Origin: Armigeres subalbatus
Taxonomy: Eukaryota > Arthropoda > Insecta > Diptera > Culicidae
NCBI RefSeq assembly: GCF_024139115.2
Contig: NC_085140.1
Coordinates: 45,664,180-45,728,179 of the forward strand
Direction: 5' to 3'
Length of the DNA stretch: 64,000 bases
Notes under the pieces: model-generated
Databases searched by the model: none
Told to the model about the DNA's origin: nothing
The model's input: the letters and a program-made list of their open reading frames with translations, nothing else
Shown: piece by piece, positions 31,930 through 42,549 of the stretch
How positions within the stretch are numbered: position 1 is the first letter of the stretch
How the letters are laid out: each line of letters begins with the position of its first letter
Program-made: the position numbers and the translations under genes

Positions 31930-33590
31930 ATTGAGTTAATAAAACCTCCCTTTCCAGGATTTGCAGTCCAAATATCTCCTGGTTGCATAAAGCCACTATT
32001 TAGAAATTTAGATTTACCCTTGTACAATGCATCACAACTGCAAAGCAGATATTCCGAGGTTTCACGTTCCATGTTACAGGAACAACAGATATGATGCTGA
32101 GCTCCAAGAACTTTTCGGTTACTTTAACATTGGGAATTATAAATCTCTTTGATTGAGCACACTTTTCGGCAACCAACCAGCTGATCATCAAGCTACCCAG
32201 GATTTCAATTCCATTTTTACGGTACAGTATGATATACCGCAGAAAGGCTCTGGGCCAATAAGCTGTGTGTTTGAACCTCGTTTCGCAAGCTCGTCTGCCT
32301 TTTCATTACCTCCAGTAACACAGTGTCCTGGAACCCACTACAGATTTACGGAGTTCTCTTGGCACATCTTTCGCAATGAAAGAATGCAGTCCCAGACAAG
32401 TTTTGACGTACATTTAAAGCTACTCAATGCTTTGAGTGCCGCTTGACTGTCTGTGAAAATACAAATATTTGCATATCTATATTTCCTCTCTACACAGATA
32501 CATTTCATTATAGCAAAAATCTCTGCTTGCAACACTGTTGGATAGTTTCACATTGCCAATGTGATCGCTATCCCAGGGCCGAAGATTCCTGCTCCCGTTT
32601 TTCTTCCTATTTTTGAGTCATCCGTGTAGAATTTTATGGAACCGTGCCGAACAGTGGGACCTCCGACATCTCAAACCATACGTGATGCTTCATATATGTT
32701 GTAAGGAATGTCATAGTTCTCCACAGGTTTCATCCAGTCTCCATTCATATTCACCACTGGCCCATATTTAAAATTTTGTGAGATACTCAAGTGGCCCACT
32801 AAATCTCCTGACTTGAATAATTTCAATCGTTTAAGTTTTTGCATATTCTTTTCCGCTTCTAACTGCACGAATTCATACAATGGTAGCAGATTTAGAATTG
32901 CATCTAACGATTTTGAAAACGTGCTACGCATCGCTCCCATTATAGCAATGGACACTAACCTTTGCAGTTTTGTCAGCTTCTTCTGTGCAGTAGCCTCTTG
33001 TTTTTGGCAATCATACAAGAGCAGCATATATCAGTTTTGGACGAATAATGGAAGTATAGATCCACTTTATCGTTTTTGGTCTTAAGCCCTTTTTTCTTCC
33101 AAATGTTTTAGAGCATATGCAGAAGGCAATAGTTGCCTTTTCGATCTCACACTCAATATGAGCATTCCAGTTCAGTTTAGTATCCAGAATGATTCCTAGG
33201 TATTTGATCTGTCAACTAATCAGATTTTCTGGTCCTCCAATTGAGTCTTAGACTTGCGTTGAAAATCTCAATTAACGGCGGAATCAGCACTGATTCGCCG
33301 TTATGAAACATTGCTGGAATTATTCCCTCCGGTCCTGCAGATTTATAAGGCTCAAAAGATCTCACTGAATTCTCAACCCTGGCTTTCGTAAAGATATCGT
33401 CAGCTAAAGCTTGTGCAACATTTTTCGATTCATCAGACATTTTAGTTGTTCTTGCTGAACATCTTTGACTTTCAAACGAACCACTTGTTGTTGGGTCTAC
33501 AGTGTCTGCACACATAATCGATCCAGGAAAATAAGCTACCATAATCAACTTTAATGTTTCACCACTTTTGCAGGTGCTCTCTGGAGTATT
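31930..33590 (-). pseudogene. Decayed LINE pol with RNase H (R1/LOA/I-type)
   Basis: On the minus strand, the order is KSGETLKLIMVAYFPGS (33585), VRSFEPYKSAGPEGIIPAM (fingers, 33370), then KLNWNAHIE-like and RPKLIYAALV thumb motifs (33190-33020). The RNase H domain follows, with IFTDSQAALKAL (catalytic Asp, ~32440) and WVPGHCVTGGNEKADELAKR (32340-32270). The catalytic palm with its xxDD box is missing: at about 33216 the sequence jumps from the fingers to the thumb. Numerous frameshifts and stops show an old copy. An RNase H domain separates this lineage from the RTE-like LINEs in the window. Confidence 0.82.
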
Positions 33591-34765
33591 GCTAATATTT
33601 TCACACGTTTGAACCCAAGATCATCTTGTTATTGTACTCAGTAAGTGCACTCCTATACGAAGTCTAATTCGAGGCTCTTTTTTCTTTATTAAAAAAAATA
33701 CGAGAAGTCTTCTTCTAAGGTTACTGCTACTTTCAAGTAATTCTTAGTTCCCATATTCATTATATCAAAAACAAATAAATTCAAATCAGTTTTTTATCTT
33801 TCAAGTTCCTTGCTAAATGAATTTCCGAATCCTCTTTTCAACATCAGAGACTCCATAAAAAGGACGCATCAAAGCATCACGTAGCCATCCTTCATGCGGA
33901 TAGCTCAAAAAAAGTTTACGAGTAGGAAATCAAACTTTATCGAAAATTTAATACATTTATGATTAATTAGTGTCTGAAATCGGATATGCCTAGTAACCTG
34001 TTTCTGACATCTGAAACTTGCTATCATTAAGCATATAATTAAAAACTCATAAAAATATGGCAAATAATCAATTGAAAATTCAACTGTCTTAGGTACAAGA
34101 AACCACAAAAATTCATGTTTTCTAAAAGTAAAATTCAACAAAGCTAAACATTCGTTCTTTGATCAGACCACACGCCATTTTTTTCTTTCCGAGCTTGCTT
34201 CCTATGTAATTATTATCGCATTTACTATTCCCTCCGATCTCTACACGTATCAGCAACACTGACGACGAAGCAAACCACAACGCCTGAAAGAGCTATGGAG
34301 GACTGTATTGAATATGCTAAACTCATAAAGCAAAACTTATGAAGGAACATTTGGCCGAACTGACCGTCCGTTTATTCCACATGTGCTAAAGAGTGACGTT
34401 GTTATTTGATTGTATAATATATCTCGTGGGATTTATGGATGTCGTAGGCTAGGGTATCCAATTCCCTATGTATTAAATACCAGTACACGAAAGTTTTCTC
34501 AAAGAAATATTCTCTTGCACTCACCATGGTATTTTGATTATTGCAAGAAACATTATCGGTGCGTAAGTGAGTAAATTGGACTTCGCGAAAAACCTGCATC
34601 AAGTATCTAACGACAGCTCCAGGGCTGCGTCACCTTAAGAGCCTTTTCCATCACACACTTGATGGAAAAGTAAGTTAACAAACGGAATAGGACTGTAAAT
34701 GGGAGGAGAAAGGGAAAGTTTGAGAAAAAAAACCTTTGAAGAGGGCATCAAAGATGCATCAAATG
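33591..34765. other. Unassigned AT-rich DNA
   Basis: No gene, terminal repeats or array recognised. The last part (34640-34765) borders a LINE fragment and may contain its unrecognised flank. Confidence 0.4.
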
Positions 34766-35304
34766 TCGGATCGTTGTCGAGAACCATTTTCACCGGGTTA
34801 CTGTCCGACATTCTGGCTACGTGCCCGGCCCACCGCAGTCGTCCAGTTTTCGCGGTCTGAACGATGGATGGTTCTCCCAGCAGCTCATGCAACTCGTGGT
34901 TCATTCGCCTCCTCCACGTATCGTCCGCCATCTGCACCCCACCATAGATGGTACGCAGCACTTTCTTTTCGAAAACTCCAAGTGCGCTTTGGTCCTCCAC
35001 GAGAGGACTACCGGTCAATGAGCGTTTTGTAGATAGTCAGTTTGGTACGGTGGCGAATTCTATTCGATCGGAGCGTCTTGTGGAGTCCAAAGTACGTACG
35101 ATTTCCACCCACTATGCGTCTCCGAATTTCTCTGCTGGTGTCATTTTCGGCAGTCACCAGTGAGCCCAAGTACACAAATTCTTCTACCACCTCGATTTCG
35201 TCACCACCGATGCAAACTCGCGGTGGGTGGCTCACATTGTCTTCTCTTGAGCCTCTTCCTATCATGTACTTCGTCTTCGACGTGTTGATGACTAGTCCTA
35301 TCCA
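34766..35304 (-). pseudogene. 3' fragment of the RTE-like LINE family
   Basis: Minus-strand translation gives EVVEEFVYLGSLVTAENDTS, REIRRRIVGGNRTYFGLHKT, IYKTLI, then ALGVFEKKVLRTIYGGVQMA and LRWAGHVARMSDSNPVKMVL, the same order as at 37550-37010. About 30 bp that would code for PVVLYGHETW are deleted near 35018. Only the thumb and C terminus remain. Confidence 0.85.
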
Positions 35305-35317
35305 TATGATATATTTT

Positions 35318-35595
35318 GCTTAAGAACCAGAGTTTTACTAAAGGTTCTTAGACATTGGTCGAAAGCCATACACGCCTTTTTTACTCTGAACTGGATGTTA
35401 GGTGTCCAGAAAAGCTTGGAATCAAATTTAGTCCTACGTACTTTATCAGATCAGTTACATTGATTTTCCGAGCCTAAAAGATGTAATGGGCGAACACCGT
35501 TTGGAGTACAATTTTCCGTGAAAAGAACAATAGATGTTTTACTCGGATTGACTGCAAGGCCGTATTTAAAACACACCAATTTTCAACTATGGTAC
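35318..35595 (-). pseudogene. Reverse-transcriptase fragment of another LINE
   Basis: Minus-strand frames read CFKYGLAVNPSKTSIVLFT, NGVRPLHLLGSENQC and, after a slip, DSKLFWTPNIQFRVKKACMA. This is the LxxNPSKT...YLG..LD.KL.W segment that follows the catalytic box in R1/LOA/jockey-like pol proteins. It could be from the same lineage as 31930-33590. It abuts the RTE-like fragment at 34766-35304. Confidence 0.7.
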
Positions 35596-36106
35596 TCCGC
35601 AGCAAGTGGGACCTACAAAAACGCTAGTTCAACAAAATTGTTAACGCATATTTAGAAAACAGGGTATTTCAGAGCATTAACCACGGATACATCATTATAT
35701 GCTTCCGTTTTAAAAGTGTAGACGTGTTGGCAGTCATTTATTTAATTACAAAAAAATATTGGTAATAGCAGAAATAAATTTACCTGTAGCATGTGGGACC
35801 TATCCTGCTTTTTACTGTCGAACGAACTAATTTGAAGAATGTAGATATAATCAGAGCGTAAAATAATCAAATTTTTTTGGTGAAGTCCACCTCTCTTCAC
35901 TTGTCAGCTCACTTCCAGACACATTCATAGTCGGCTCTGGACTGTCAATATTCGGTTGAATATTAGTCATTGAATATTTATGCACATCTTACAAATTGGT
36001 AAATTATCTGAAATCTAAACACGTTTCAAATGAGTAAAGTAATTTGTCACATAGAACTGAATCTGATTTTCATCCGCGAGGCACTTTCAATGGTAAACAT
36101 CAATAT

Positions 36107-36816
36107 TAGGGTGGCTCAAAAAACACTTTTTCAAATTTTTTGATGGGCCGCCCTTTTATTCGGTTCTAATTAATGCCCTGATGCTCTGGACAAAATTTCA
36201 GCCAAATCGGTCAACGTTTAGGCGGTGCTAAACTCGTTGGAAGATTATATGGAAAAATGTATGCAGAAACATCCGAAAACAGTAATTTGCAGTTAGACGG
36301 CACAATTTACGATCAAGAACCATGATACTCATCCAGTTCTTGTAGAATTAAATACAGAATGTTATGCAGAAAACCGCGAGAAGATTAGACTTTGTTAGGC
36401 ATAGATATTAGCATTTTACAGGAGTGTTGTAGGGGTGAATTTATTTCTTTTCAAAGGTAAAAGAAACGAAATTTCCTCAAACCGCACTTCAGAGAAATGC
36501 TAATAACTTAGCCGGGCAAATTCTAATCTTCTCGCGATTTTCTGCATAACATTCTGTATTAAATTCTTCAAGATCTGAATACTCATCATAGTTCTTCATC
36601 GTAAGTTGTGCCGTCCAACTGCAATTCACTGGTTTTGGATGTTTCTGCATACACTTTTGCATATAAACTTCCAACGAGTTTAGCACCGCCCAAACGTTGA
36701 CCGATTTGGCTGAAATTTTATCCAGAGCATCAGGGCATCAAATAGAACTGAATAAGAAGGCGGCCCATAAAAAAAAAATGAAAAAAGTTTTTCCCATACT
36801 AATTTGAGCCACCCTA
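36107..36816. mobile_element. Palindromic MITE TAGGGTGGCTCAAA with 8-bp TSD
   Basis: It begins TAGGGTGGCTCAAA and ends TTTGAGCCACCCTA. Roughly 290 bp on each side pair (for example GATGGGCCGCCCTT, GCCAAATCGGTCAACGTTTA and GTTATGCAGAAAACCGCGAG with their inverses). The duplication ATCAATAT is exact (36099-36106 and 36817-36824). A' at 40400 provides an uninterrupted version of the target. The terminal TAGGGTG(G/T)C(T/C)CAAA pattern is shared with the element at 51389. Confidence 0.92.
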
Positions 36817-36835
36817 ATCAATATTTTATTTATCA

Positions 36836-38203
36836 TCAGACTAAGGCCGGAGTGGCCTGTGCTGCACATAAAAGACTTCTCCATTCAGCTCGGTTCAAGG
36901 CTGCACTTCGCCAACCACGCAGTCTGCGGAGGGTCCGCAAGTCGTCCTCCACCTGATCGATCCACCTTGCCCGCTGTGCACCTCGCCTTCTTGTTCCCGT
37001 CGGATCGTTGTCGAGAACCATTTTCACCGGATTACTGTCCGACATTCTGGCTACGTGCCCGGCCCACCGCAGTCTTCCGATTTTCGCGGTGTGAACGATG
37101 GATGGTTCTCCCAACAGCTGATGCAACTCGTGGTTCATTCGCCTCCTCCACGTACCGTCCGCCATCTGCACCCCACCATAGATGGTACGCAACACTTTCC
37201 TTTCGAAAACTCCCAGTGCGCGTTGGTCCTCCACGAGCATCGTCCAGGTCTCGTGTCCGTAGAGAACTACCGGTCTTATAAGCGTTTTGTAGATAGTCAG
37301 TTTGGTACGGCGGCGCACTCTATTCGATCGGAGCGTCTTGCGGAGTCCAAAGTACGTACGATTTCCAGCCACTATGCGTCTCCGAATTTCTCTGCTGGTA
37401 TCGTTATCGGCGGTCACCAGTGAGCCCAAGTACACGAATTCTTCAACCACCTCGATTTCGTCACCACCGATAGAAACTCGTGGTGGGTGGCTCAGATTGA
37501 CCTCTCTTGAGCCTCTTCCTATCATGTACTTCGTCTTCGACGTGTTGATGACTAGTCCAATCCGTTTAGCTTCGCTTTTCAGTCTGATGTAGGCTTCCTC
37601 CATCCTCTCAAAGTTACGTGCCATGATATCAATGTCGTCGGCGAAGCCAAATAACTGGACGGACTTCGTGAAAATCGTACCACTCGTGTCAATCCCTGCT
37701 CTTCGTATTACCCCTTCCAAAGCGATGTTGAATAGCAGACACGAAAGACCATCACCTTGCCGTAACCCTCTACGGGTTTCGAAGGGACTCGAGAATGCCC
37801 CTGAAACTCGAACTACGCACATCACCCGATCCATCGTCGCCTTGATCAACCGTATCAGTTTATCCGGAAATCCGTTTTCGTGCATTAGCTGCCATAGCTG
37901 GTCCCGATCGATTGTATCATATGCGGCTTTGAAGTCGATAAATAGATGATGTGTGGGCACGTTGTATTCGCGGCATTTCTGCAATACCTGACGTATGGCG
38001 AACACATGGTCTGTGGTAGAGCGTTCACCCATAAATCCCGCCTGGTACTGCCCCACGAACTCTCTTGCAATTGGTGTTAGTCGACGGCATAGAATTTGGG
38101 AGAGTACCTTGTAGGCGGCGTTCAGCAATGTGATTGCGCGGTAGTTGCTACAATCCAGCTTATCGCCCTTTTGTAGATGGGACACACGACACCTTCCATC
38201 CAC
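36836..38203 (-). CDS. LINE reverse transcriptase, palm to C terminus
   Basis: KGDKLDCSNYRAITLLNAAY is at residues ~13-32, QYQAGFMGERSTTDHVFAIR at ~53-72, LFIDFKAAYDTID (motif A) at ~86-98, RRGLRQGDGLSCLLFNIALE (motif B) at ~142-161 and FADDIDIM (catalytic box) at ~185-192. The thumb carries EEFVYLGSLVTADNDTSREI and the tail RLRWAGHVARMSDSNPVK then RRRGAQRARW. All catalytic residues are present. The stop at 36836 lies about ten bases from the 3' end of the element. Confidence 0.9.
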   Translation of the reverse strand: MDGRCRVSHLQKGDKLDCSNYRAITLLNAAYKVLSQILCRRLTPIAREFVGQYQAGFMGERSTTDHVFAIRQVLQKCREYNVPTHHLFIDFKAAYDTIDRDQLWQLMHENGFPDKLIRLIKATMDRVMCVVRVSGAFSSPFETRRGLRQGDGLSCLLFNIALEGVIRRAGIDTSGTIFTKSVQLFGFADDIDIMARNFERMEEAYIRLKSEAKRIGLVINTSKTKYMIGRGSREVNLSHPPRVSIGGDEIEVVEEFVYLGSLVTADNDTSREIRRRIVAGNRTYFGLRKTLRSNRVRRRTKLTIYKTLIRPVVLYGHETWTMLVEDQRALGVFERKVLRTIYGGVQMADGTWRRRMNHELHQLLGEPSIVHTAKIGRLRWAGHVARMSDSNPVKMVLDNDPTGTRRRGAQRARWIDQVEDDLRTLRRLRGWRSAALNRAEWRSLLCAAQATPALV

Positions 38204-39249
38204 TCCTGCGGCAGAACCTCATCCTCCCAAACCTTGGTAATCACCCAGTGCAGCGCTCTAGCCAGTGCATCACCACCGTGTTTAAACAGCTCTCCTGGTA
38301 GTTGGTCAACTCCAGGGGCTTTGTTGTTTTTCAGCCGGCCGATCTCCTCCTGGATTTCCTGGAGATTCGGAGCCGGAAGTCGCATGTCCTGCGCGCGTGC
38401 TCCTAGGTTCATTACCATACCGCCACCGTTGTCTGCCATATCGCCATTCAGGTGCTCTTCGTAGTGCTGCCGCCACCTTTGGATCACCTCACGCTCGTTC
38501 GTAAGAAGGTTCCCGTTTATGTCCTTACACATATCGGGCTGTGGCACGTGGCCCTTACGTGAACGGTTCAACTTCTCATAAAACTTTCGTGCGTTATTAG
38601 CGCGGTACAGTTCCTCCGTCTCTTCACGGTCTCGATCTTCCTGCTGGCGCTTTTTCCTCCGGAAAATCGAGTTTTGTCTGTTCCGCGCCCGTTTATATCG
38701 TGCCTCGTTCGCCCTCGTGCGGTGTTGCAGCAATCTCGCCCATGCTGCATTCTTCTCCTCAACTAACTGCTCACATTCGCCGTCATACCAGTCGTTTCTC
38801 TGATCCGGAGCCACCGTGCCTAGTGCAGCGGTTGCGGTGCTTCCAATGGCGGATCGAATATCTCTCCAGCCATCTTCAAGAGATGCTGCGCCTAGCTGCT
38901 CTTCCGTTGGGAGTGCCACTTCCAGCTGCTGCGCGTAGTCTTGGGCTAGTCTACCGTCTTGTAGCCGCCCAATGTTAAGCCGCGGCGGACGACTCCGACG
39001 CGTGTTGATCACCGTCGAGAGTTTTGAGCGCAGACATACTGCGACGAGGTAGTGGTCGGATTCAATATTCGCACTGCGGTAAGTGCGTACGTTCGTGATG
39101 TCGGAGAAGAATTTACCGTCGATTAGAACGTGGTCGATTTGGTTTTCCGTTACTTGATTAGGTGATTTCCATGTGGCCTTGTGGATATTCTTACGGGGAA
39201 GAAAGTGCTTCGGACTACCATTCCGCGGGAGGCTGCAAAGTTTATGCAT
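38122..39249 (-). CDS. LINE endonuclease end, linker and RT fingers
   Basis: It opens with IHKATWKSPN, ENQIDHVLIDG and IESDHYLVAVCLRSKL, the C-terminal endonuclease motifs with the catalytic SDH. A basic, helical linker follows (RNRQNSIFRRKKRQQEDRD, ELYRANNARKFYEKLN). The RT fingers come next: RLKNNKAPGVDQLPGELF and LPQEWMEGVVCPIYK. A frameshift at about 38160 then interrupts the KGDKLDCSNYRAITLL motif, which resumes in the next frame. Confidence 0.85.
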   Translation of the reverse strand: MHKLCSLPRNGSPKHFLPRKNIHKATWKSPNQVTENQIDHVLIDGKFFSDITNVRTYRSANIESDHYLVAVCLRSKLSTVINTRRSRPPRLNIGRLQDGRLAQDYAQQLEVALPTEEQLGAASLEDGWRDIRSAIGSTATAALGTVAPDQRNDWYDGECEQLVEEKNAAWARLLQHRTRANEARYKRARNRQNSIFRRKKRQQEDRDREETEELYRANNARKFYEKLNRSRKGHVPQPDMCKDINGNLLTNEREVIQRWRQHYEEHLNGDMADNGGGMVMNLGARAQDMRLPAPNLQEIQEEIGRLKNNKAPGVDQLPGELFKHGGDALARALHWVITKVWEDEVLPQEWMEGVVCPIYKRAISWIVATTAQSHC

Positions 39250-39875
39250 CGTTGGCCGTTGTCGTTCGATACGGTATGCAGACTATCCGGTCCGATGACC
39301 GGTCTATACATTTCCTCCCTTCCTACCTGAGCGTTCATGTCACCGATAACGATTTTGACGTCCCGCAGTGGGCATCCATCGTATGTCTGCTCCAGCTGCG
39401 CATAGAACGCTTCTTTCTCGTCGTCGGATCTCCCTTCGTGTGGGCAGTGCACGTTGATGATGCTATAGTTGAAGAAACGGCCTTTTATCCTCAGCTTGCA
39501 CATCCTTGCGTTGATTGGCTGCCACCCAATCACGCGTTGGCGCATCTTTCCCAGCACTATGAAGCCGGTTCCCAGCTCGTTGGTGGTGCCACAGCTTTGG
39601 TAGAAGGTAGCCGCTCGATGCCCGCTTTTCCACACTTTCTGTCCTGTCCAGCAGATTTCCTGCAGCGCTACGACATCGAAGTTGCGGGGATGTAATTCAT
39701 CGTAGATTATCCTGTCGCAACCTGCGAAGCCAAGCGACTTGCAGTTCCATGTTCCAAGCTTCCAATCGTAATCCTTTATTCGTCGCCTAGGTCGTTGCCG
39801 ATTGTATCGAGTCGTATTATCTTCTATGTTGTTCGTAATGGTTGTTTTTAAAGGCGGCTTATTGGGCCTGCGCAA
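39150..39875 (-). CDS. LINE endonuclease domain
   Basis: The protein has WKLGTWNCKSLGFAGC near residue 40, then VVALQEICW (catalytic Glu), TGFIVLGKMRQRVIGWQPIN, FYAQLEQTYDGCPLRDV, IVIGDMNAQVG (Asp/Asn pair) and GMVVRSTFF. These are the motifs of the exonuclease/endonuclease/phosphatase fold, which nicks target DNA in RTE-type elements. The listed start is a TTG codon; no ATG precedes it in frame after TAA, so the true initiation is unclear. A slip near 39190 moves the SDH motif into the next frame. Confidence 0.82.
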   Translation of the reverse strand: MRRPNKPPLKTTITNNIEDNTTRYNRQRPRRRIKDYDWKLGTWNCKSLGFAGCDRIIYDELHPRNFDVVALQEICWTGQKVWKSGHRAATFYQSCGTTNELGTGFIVLGKMRQRVIGWQPINARMCKLRIKGRFFNYSIINVHCPHEGRSDDEKEAFYAQLEQTYDGCPLRDVKIVIGDMNAQVGREEMYRPVIGPDSLHTVSNDNGQRCINFAASRGMVVRSTFFPVRISTRPHGNHLIK

Positions 39876-40753
39876 ACCTCCTGTCTCGTCGGAGGGCCGT
39901 CGTGTCAGGGCTGTTTAGCGTCCCACCTAACACCAGGACTTGGGCTTGTGCGCTTTGAGCGGCACACGGTCGCTTTGGCGGAGCCTACTTGCGGATTCAT
40001 GCAGCTTTTTATAGAGGTTTAACAGAGCCCACTGTCAAACCCCACCACATCCTAGGCAGGCGCCACAACTCGCAGATGGCCTGGGGAGGGATCGTCAAAC
40101 CCTTGGACATAGTCCCTGCTGCCCCCTAATCAATATAAACAATGCTAATTATGTTTTTTTCTGCACATAGTAAGCACACTCAGTGACAGTCGAATGAATG
40201 AATTGGTGGAGTAGTCGTCTGACCAGAGCATAAAATATTCATCTTCCAGAAGCAACGTCGGTCTGAATTTTGTCAAACATCGCATGAATATTCAAAACAT
40301 AGAATGGCATAGTCAGACGACTACTCCACCAATTCATTCATTCGACTGTCACTGAGTGTGCTTACTATGTGCAGAAAAAAACATAATTAGCATTGTTTAT
40401 GTTGATGTTTACCATTGAAAGTGCCTCGCGGATGAAAATCAGATTCAGTTCTATGTGACAAATTACTTTACTCATTTGAAACATGTTTAGATTTCATATA
40501 GTTTACCAATTTGTAAGATGTGCATAAATATTCAATGACTAATATTCAACCGAATGTTGACAGCCCAGAGCCGACTATGAATGTGTCTGGAAGTGAGCTG
40601 ACAAGTGAAGAGAGGTGGACTTCACCAAAAAATTTCGATTATTTTACGCTCTGCGTCTGACTATGCCATTCTATGTTTTGAATATTCATGCGATGTTTGT
40701 CAAAATTCGGACCGACGTTGCTTCTGGAAGATGAATATTTTATGCTCTGGATA

Positions 40754-41355
40754 TGAACCGGTGCCAGCGAAAGTGGTACATGTTACATTGAGTAAATTTT
40801 TCAGGATACGCATTTTCACAAAAACATCGAATAATAAACTCATATTTGCAATTTTTTGCATCTAAACGGTACCAACATGTTATGACTGATGTGCCTAAAG
40901 ATAGTAGTGAAAAATAAGCGAATTTTATGACAAATTTCAAGTTTATTAGAACAAATTGCACATGTACCACTATAAATGGGAACAAAAGGAAACAGAAACC
41001 GAAAAACGTTGACAGTAAAAGTGGTACATGTACATTTTTAAAATCATTCTAAACGGCAGTAAACTATCTTGAAATTCAAAATAGGATTCTGTTGTAAAAA
41101 CACTCATGTTGCTGAATTTTCTTTCAAATAAGCTGATTTTAGTGGGTGGAGCTGTACATGTACCACTTTTTCTGGCAACGAAATTACCATTGTGATATAT
41201 ACCAGAAAATAAAATGTGCATATCTCGAGATTTAATTGCCAAAAATCACTTTTTCGTTATTCCCTTACTAGATCTTTGCAAATAGAAGCCGTTGGTGTAA
41301 AAAACCCAAAATTGACAGAAATGGTTTATGTACCACTTTCGCTGGCACCGGTTCA
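40754..41355. mobile_element. MITE with ~31-bp TIRs and TA target
   Basis: The 31 bases at 40751-40781 (ATATGAACCGGTGCCAGCGA then AAGTGGTACA) are the exact inverse of 41328-41358. Taking TA as the duplicated target, the element runs TGAACCGG...CCGGTTCA. The motif GTGGTACATGT / ACATGTACCACTTT occurs four more times inside (about 40965, 41020, 41152, and the ends), as expected of transposase-site iterations. No coding frame. A TA target suggests the Tc1/mariner group. Confidence 0.88.
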
Positions 41356-41358
41356 TAT

Positions 41359-42549
41359 AATGTTTATATATTTTATGATCATTGATGGAGGATGGCTGCT
41401 TGTCGGACTTTTGTTTTTGCACAATAAAGGAATAATAATGTTAGAAGATATGAAAACAAGAAAACAGCCGATTTACTGTTTATTTGGCTGTTGTATTGCT
41501 CTCCATTAGCTTATTTTTGTACCAAATGTTTTAGGTGGAAAGGATAAGCAAATCTTTATTTACTATCCGAATGAATATTTCTCTGTTTAGAACACAAATT
41601 AAAACATAAATCAGTCCTTCAAAATGTAAATAAATTGGAAAAATAAATTTAAAATAAATGTTGTAAATTTGTAACAGAACGAAATTGCCAATTTATGTAT
41701 ATATCAAGTTGAAAATTTTCAAATAACACTTACGGAGGAAATATTAACAAAACAATTAAAAAACGATCAATGTTCCCCCGGTTTACGGTGAATATAATAG
41801 AATATGCGTATAGGAAATGTTCGTGGCTATTCAAGAAATTCCTGAAGTGAAGGCCTTCAGATCTACACGCATAATCAATGATCTACAATTCTACAGGCCT
41901 GTTTTGAATATGGCTAACCTAACGGCCAAAAACCCATCCAGCACCTTCTCCGCAACCTCGCAACGGATCAACTCCAGCAACTATCCGTCCAGGGACCCAT
42001 CCTACTCCCTGCCGCCCGAAAACCGATAAATAATACAGTAAGTCAAAATTTAATTAAGAATATTATTATGAGCTTTTTAGTGGAATGGCTTCACTTGTCA
42101 TAAGACGAGTTTGTACCATCCCATTTAATTCCACCACTTGATTGTACCTTAACAGATACGTATTTTGACCTCTACAGTAAGGTCGTCTTCAGTGTCTCGT
42201 GCTTGACTCAACTTCGAGTCTACATCCACATCCGAAACATCCAAAAAGAAGGTCTTTGGTACTCACCCCGGAAGCGGCCGTTGGCTTAAGACCAGCTGCT
42301 TGGGGCTTAGGCGGGTCCCCTTCTGGGACCGTGGAATTTCTCCCGGGGTCAAATCGTTTCATCCTGAAGTGAAGCCTTTCAAATCTACACGCGCAATCAA
42401 ACAGGTTTGTTTTAATTTTTTTTTATTCCTTTATTTATTTGATAGGCACTCTGTGTTACTTAACCGCTACTGTACCGAGATCTACTGTGGTATTTTGCTC
42501 TACAGAATCCACACAGAATCTATTTTTAAATTTTTCCATTACCATTATT
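41359..42549. other. Unassigned DNA with fragments of the ~150-bp repeat
   Basis: 41826-41880 (ATTCCTGAAGTGAAGGCCTT then CAGATCTACACGCATAATC) and 42360-42410 match the degenerate repeat at 53275-54240. 42085-42230 (AGACGAGTTTGTACCATCCC, ATTTAATTCCACCACTTG, ACAGATACGTATTTTGACC) resembles the hairpin arm at 54264. No gene. Confidence 0.55.

Larger units (their letters stand above)
36825..40123 (-). mobile_element. Near-complete RTE-like LINE with 13-bp TSD
   Basis: The 3.3-kb element is read on the minus strand, between duplications CCCTAATCAATAT at 36812-36824 and 40124-40136. The duplicated sequence includes the last bases of the MITE and its own 8-bp duplication, so the LINE came after the MITE. 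Order: a short 5' leader (40123-39876), an apurinic-type endonuclease, a basic coiled linker, a reverse transcriptase, and a very short 3' tail (TGATGATAAATAAA). Only two frameshifts interrupt coding, which suggests a recent insertion. Confidence 0.92.
35853..40750. mobile_element. Fold-back element with overlapping inverted repeats, host to two insertions
   Basis: Arm A (35853-36106 plus 40137-40221) pairs with A' (40313-40657): CAGAGCGTAAAATAATC at the left end matches GATTATTTTACGCTCTG at the right. A ~95-bp segment B (40222-40318, starting CCAGAGCATAAAATATTC) lies in the loop, and its inverse B' (40660-40750, ending GAATATTTTATGCTCTGG) follows A'. The order A-B-A'-B' gives two interlocked inverted repeats with related CAGAGCRTAAAATA ends. 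Arm A is split by the MITE at 36107 and the LINE at 36825; without them it is continuous. Confidence 0.82.

Noticed and set aside
39162..39695. Plus-strand 177-codon frame
   Set aside because: Shadow of the minus-strand LINE endonuclease.
41817..42029. 70-codon plus-strand frame
   Set aside because: It overlaps a copy of the degenerate ~150-bp repeat and shows no recognisable domain.
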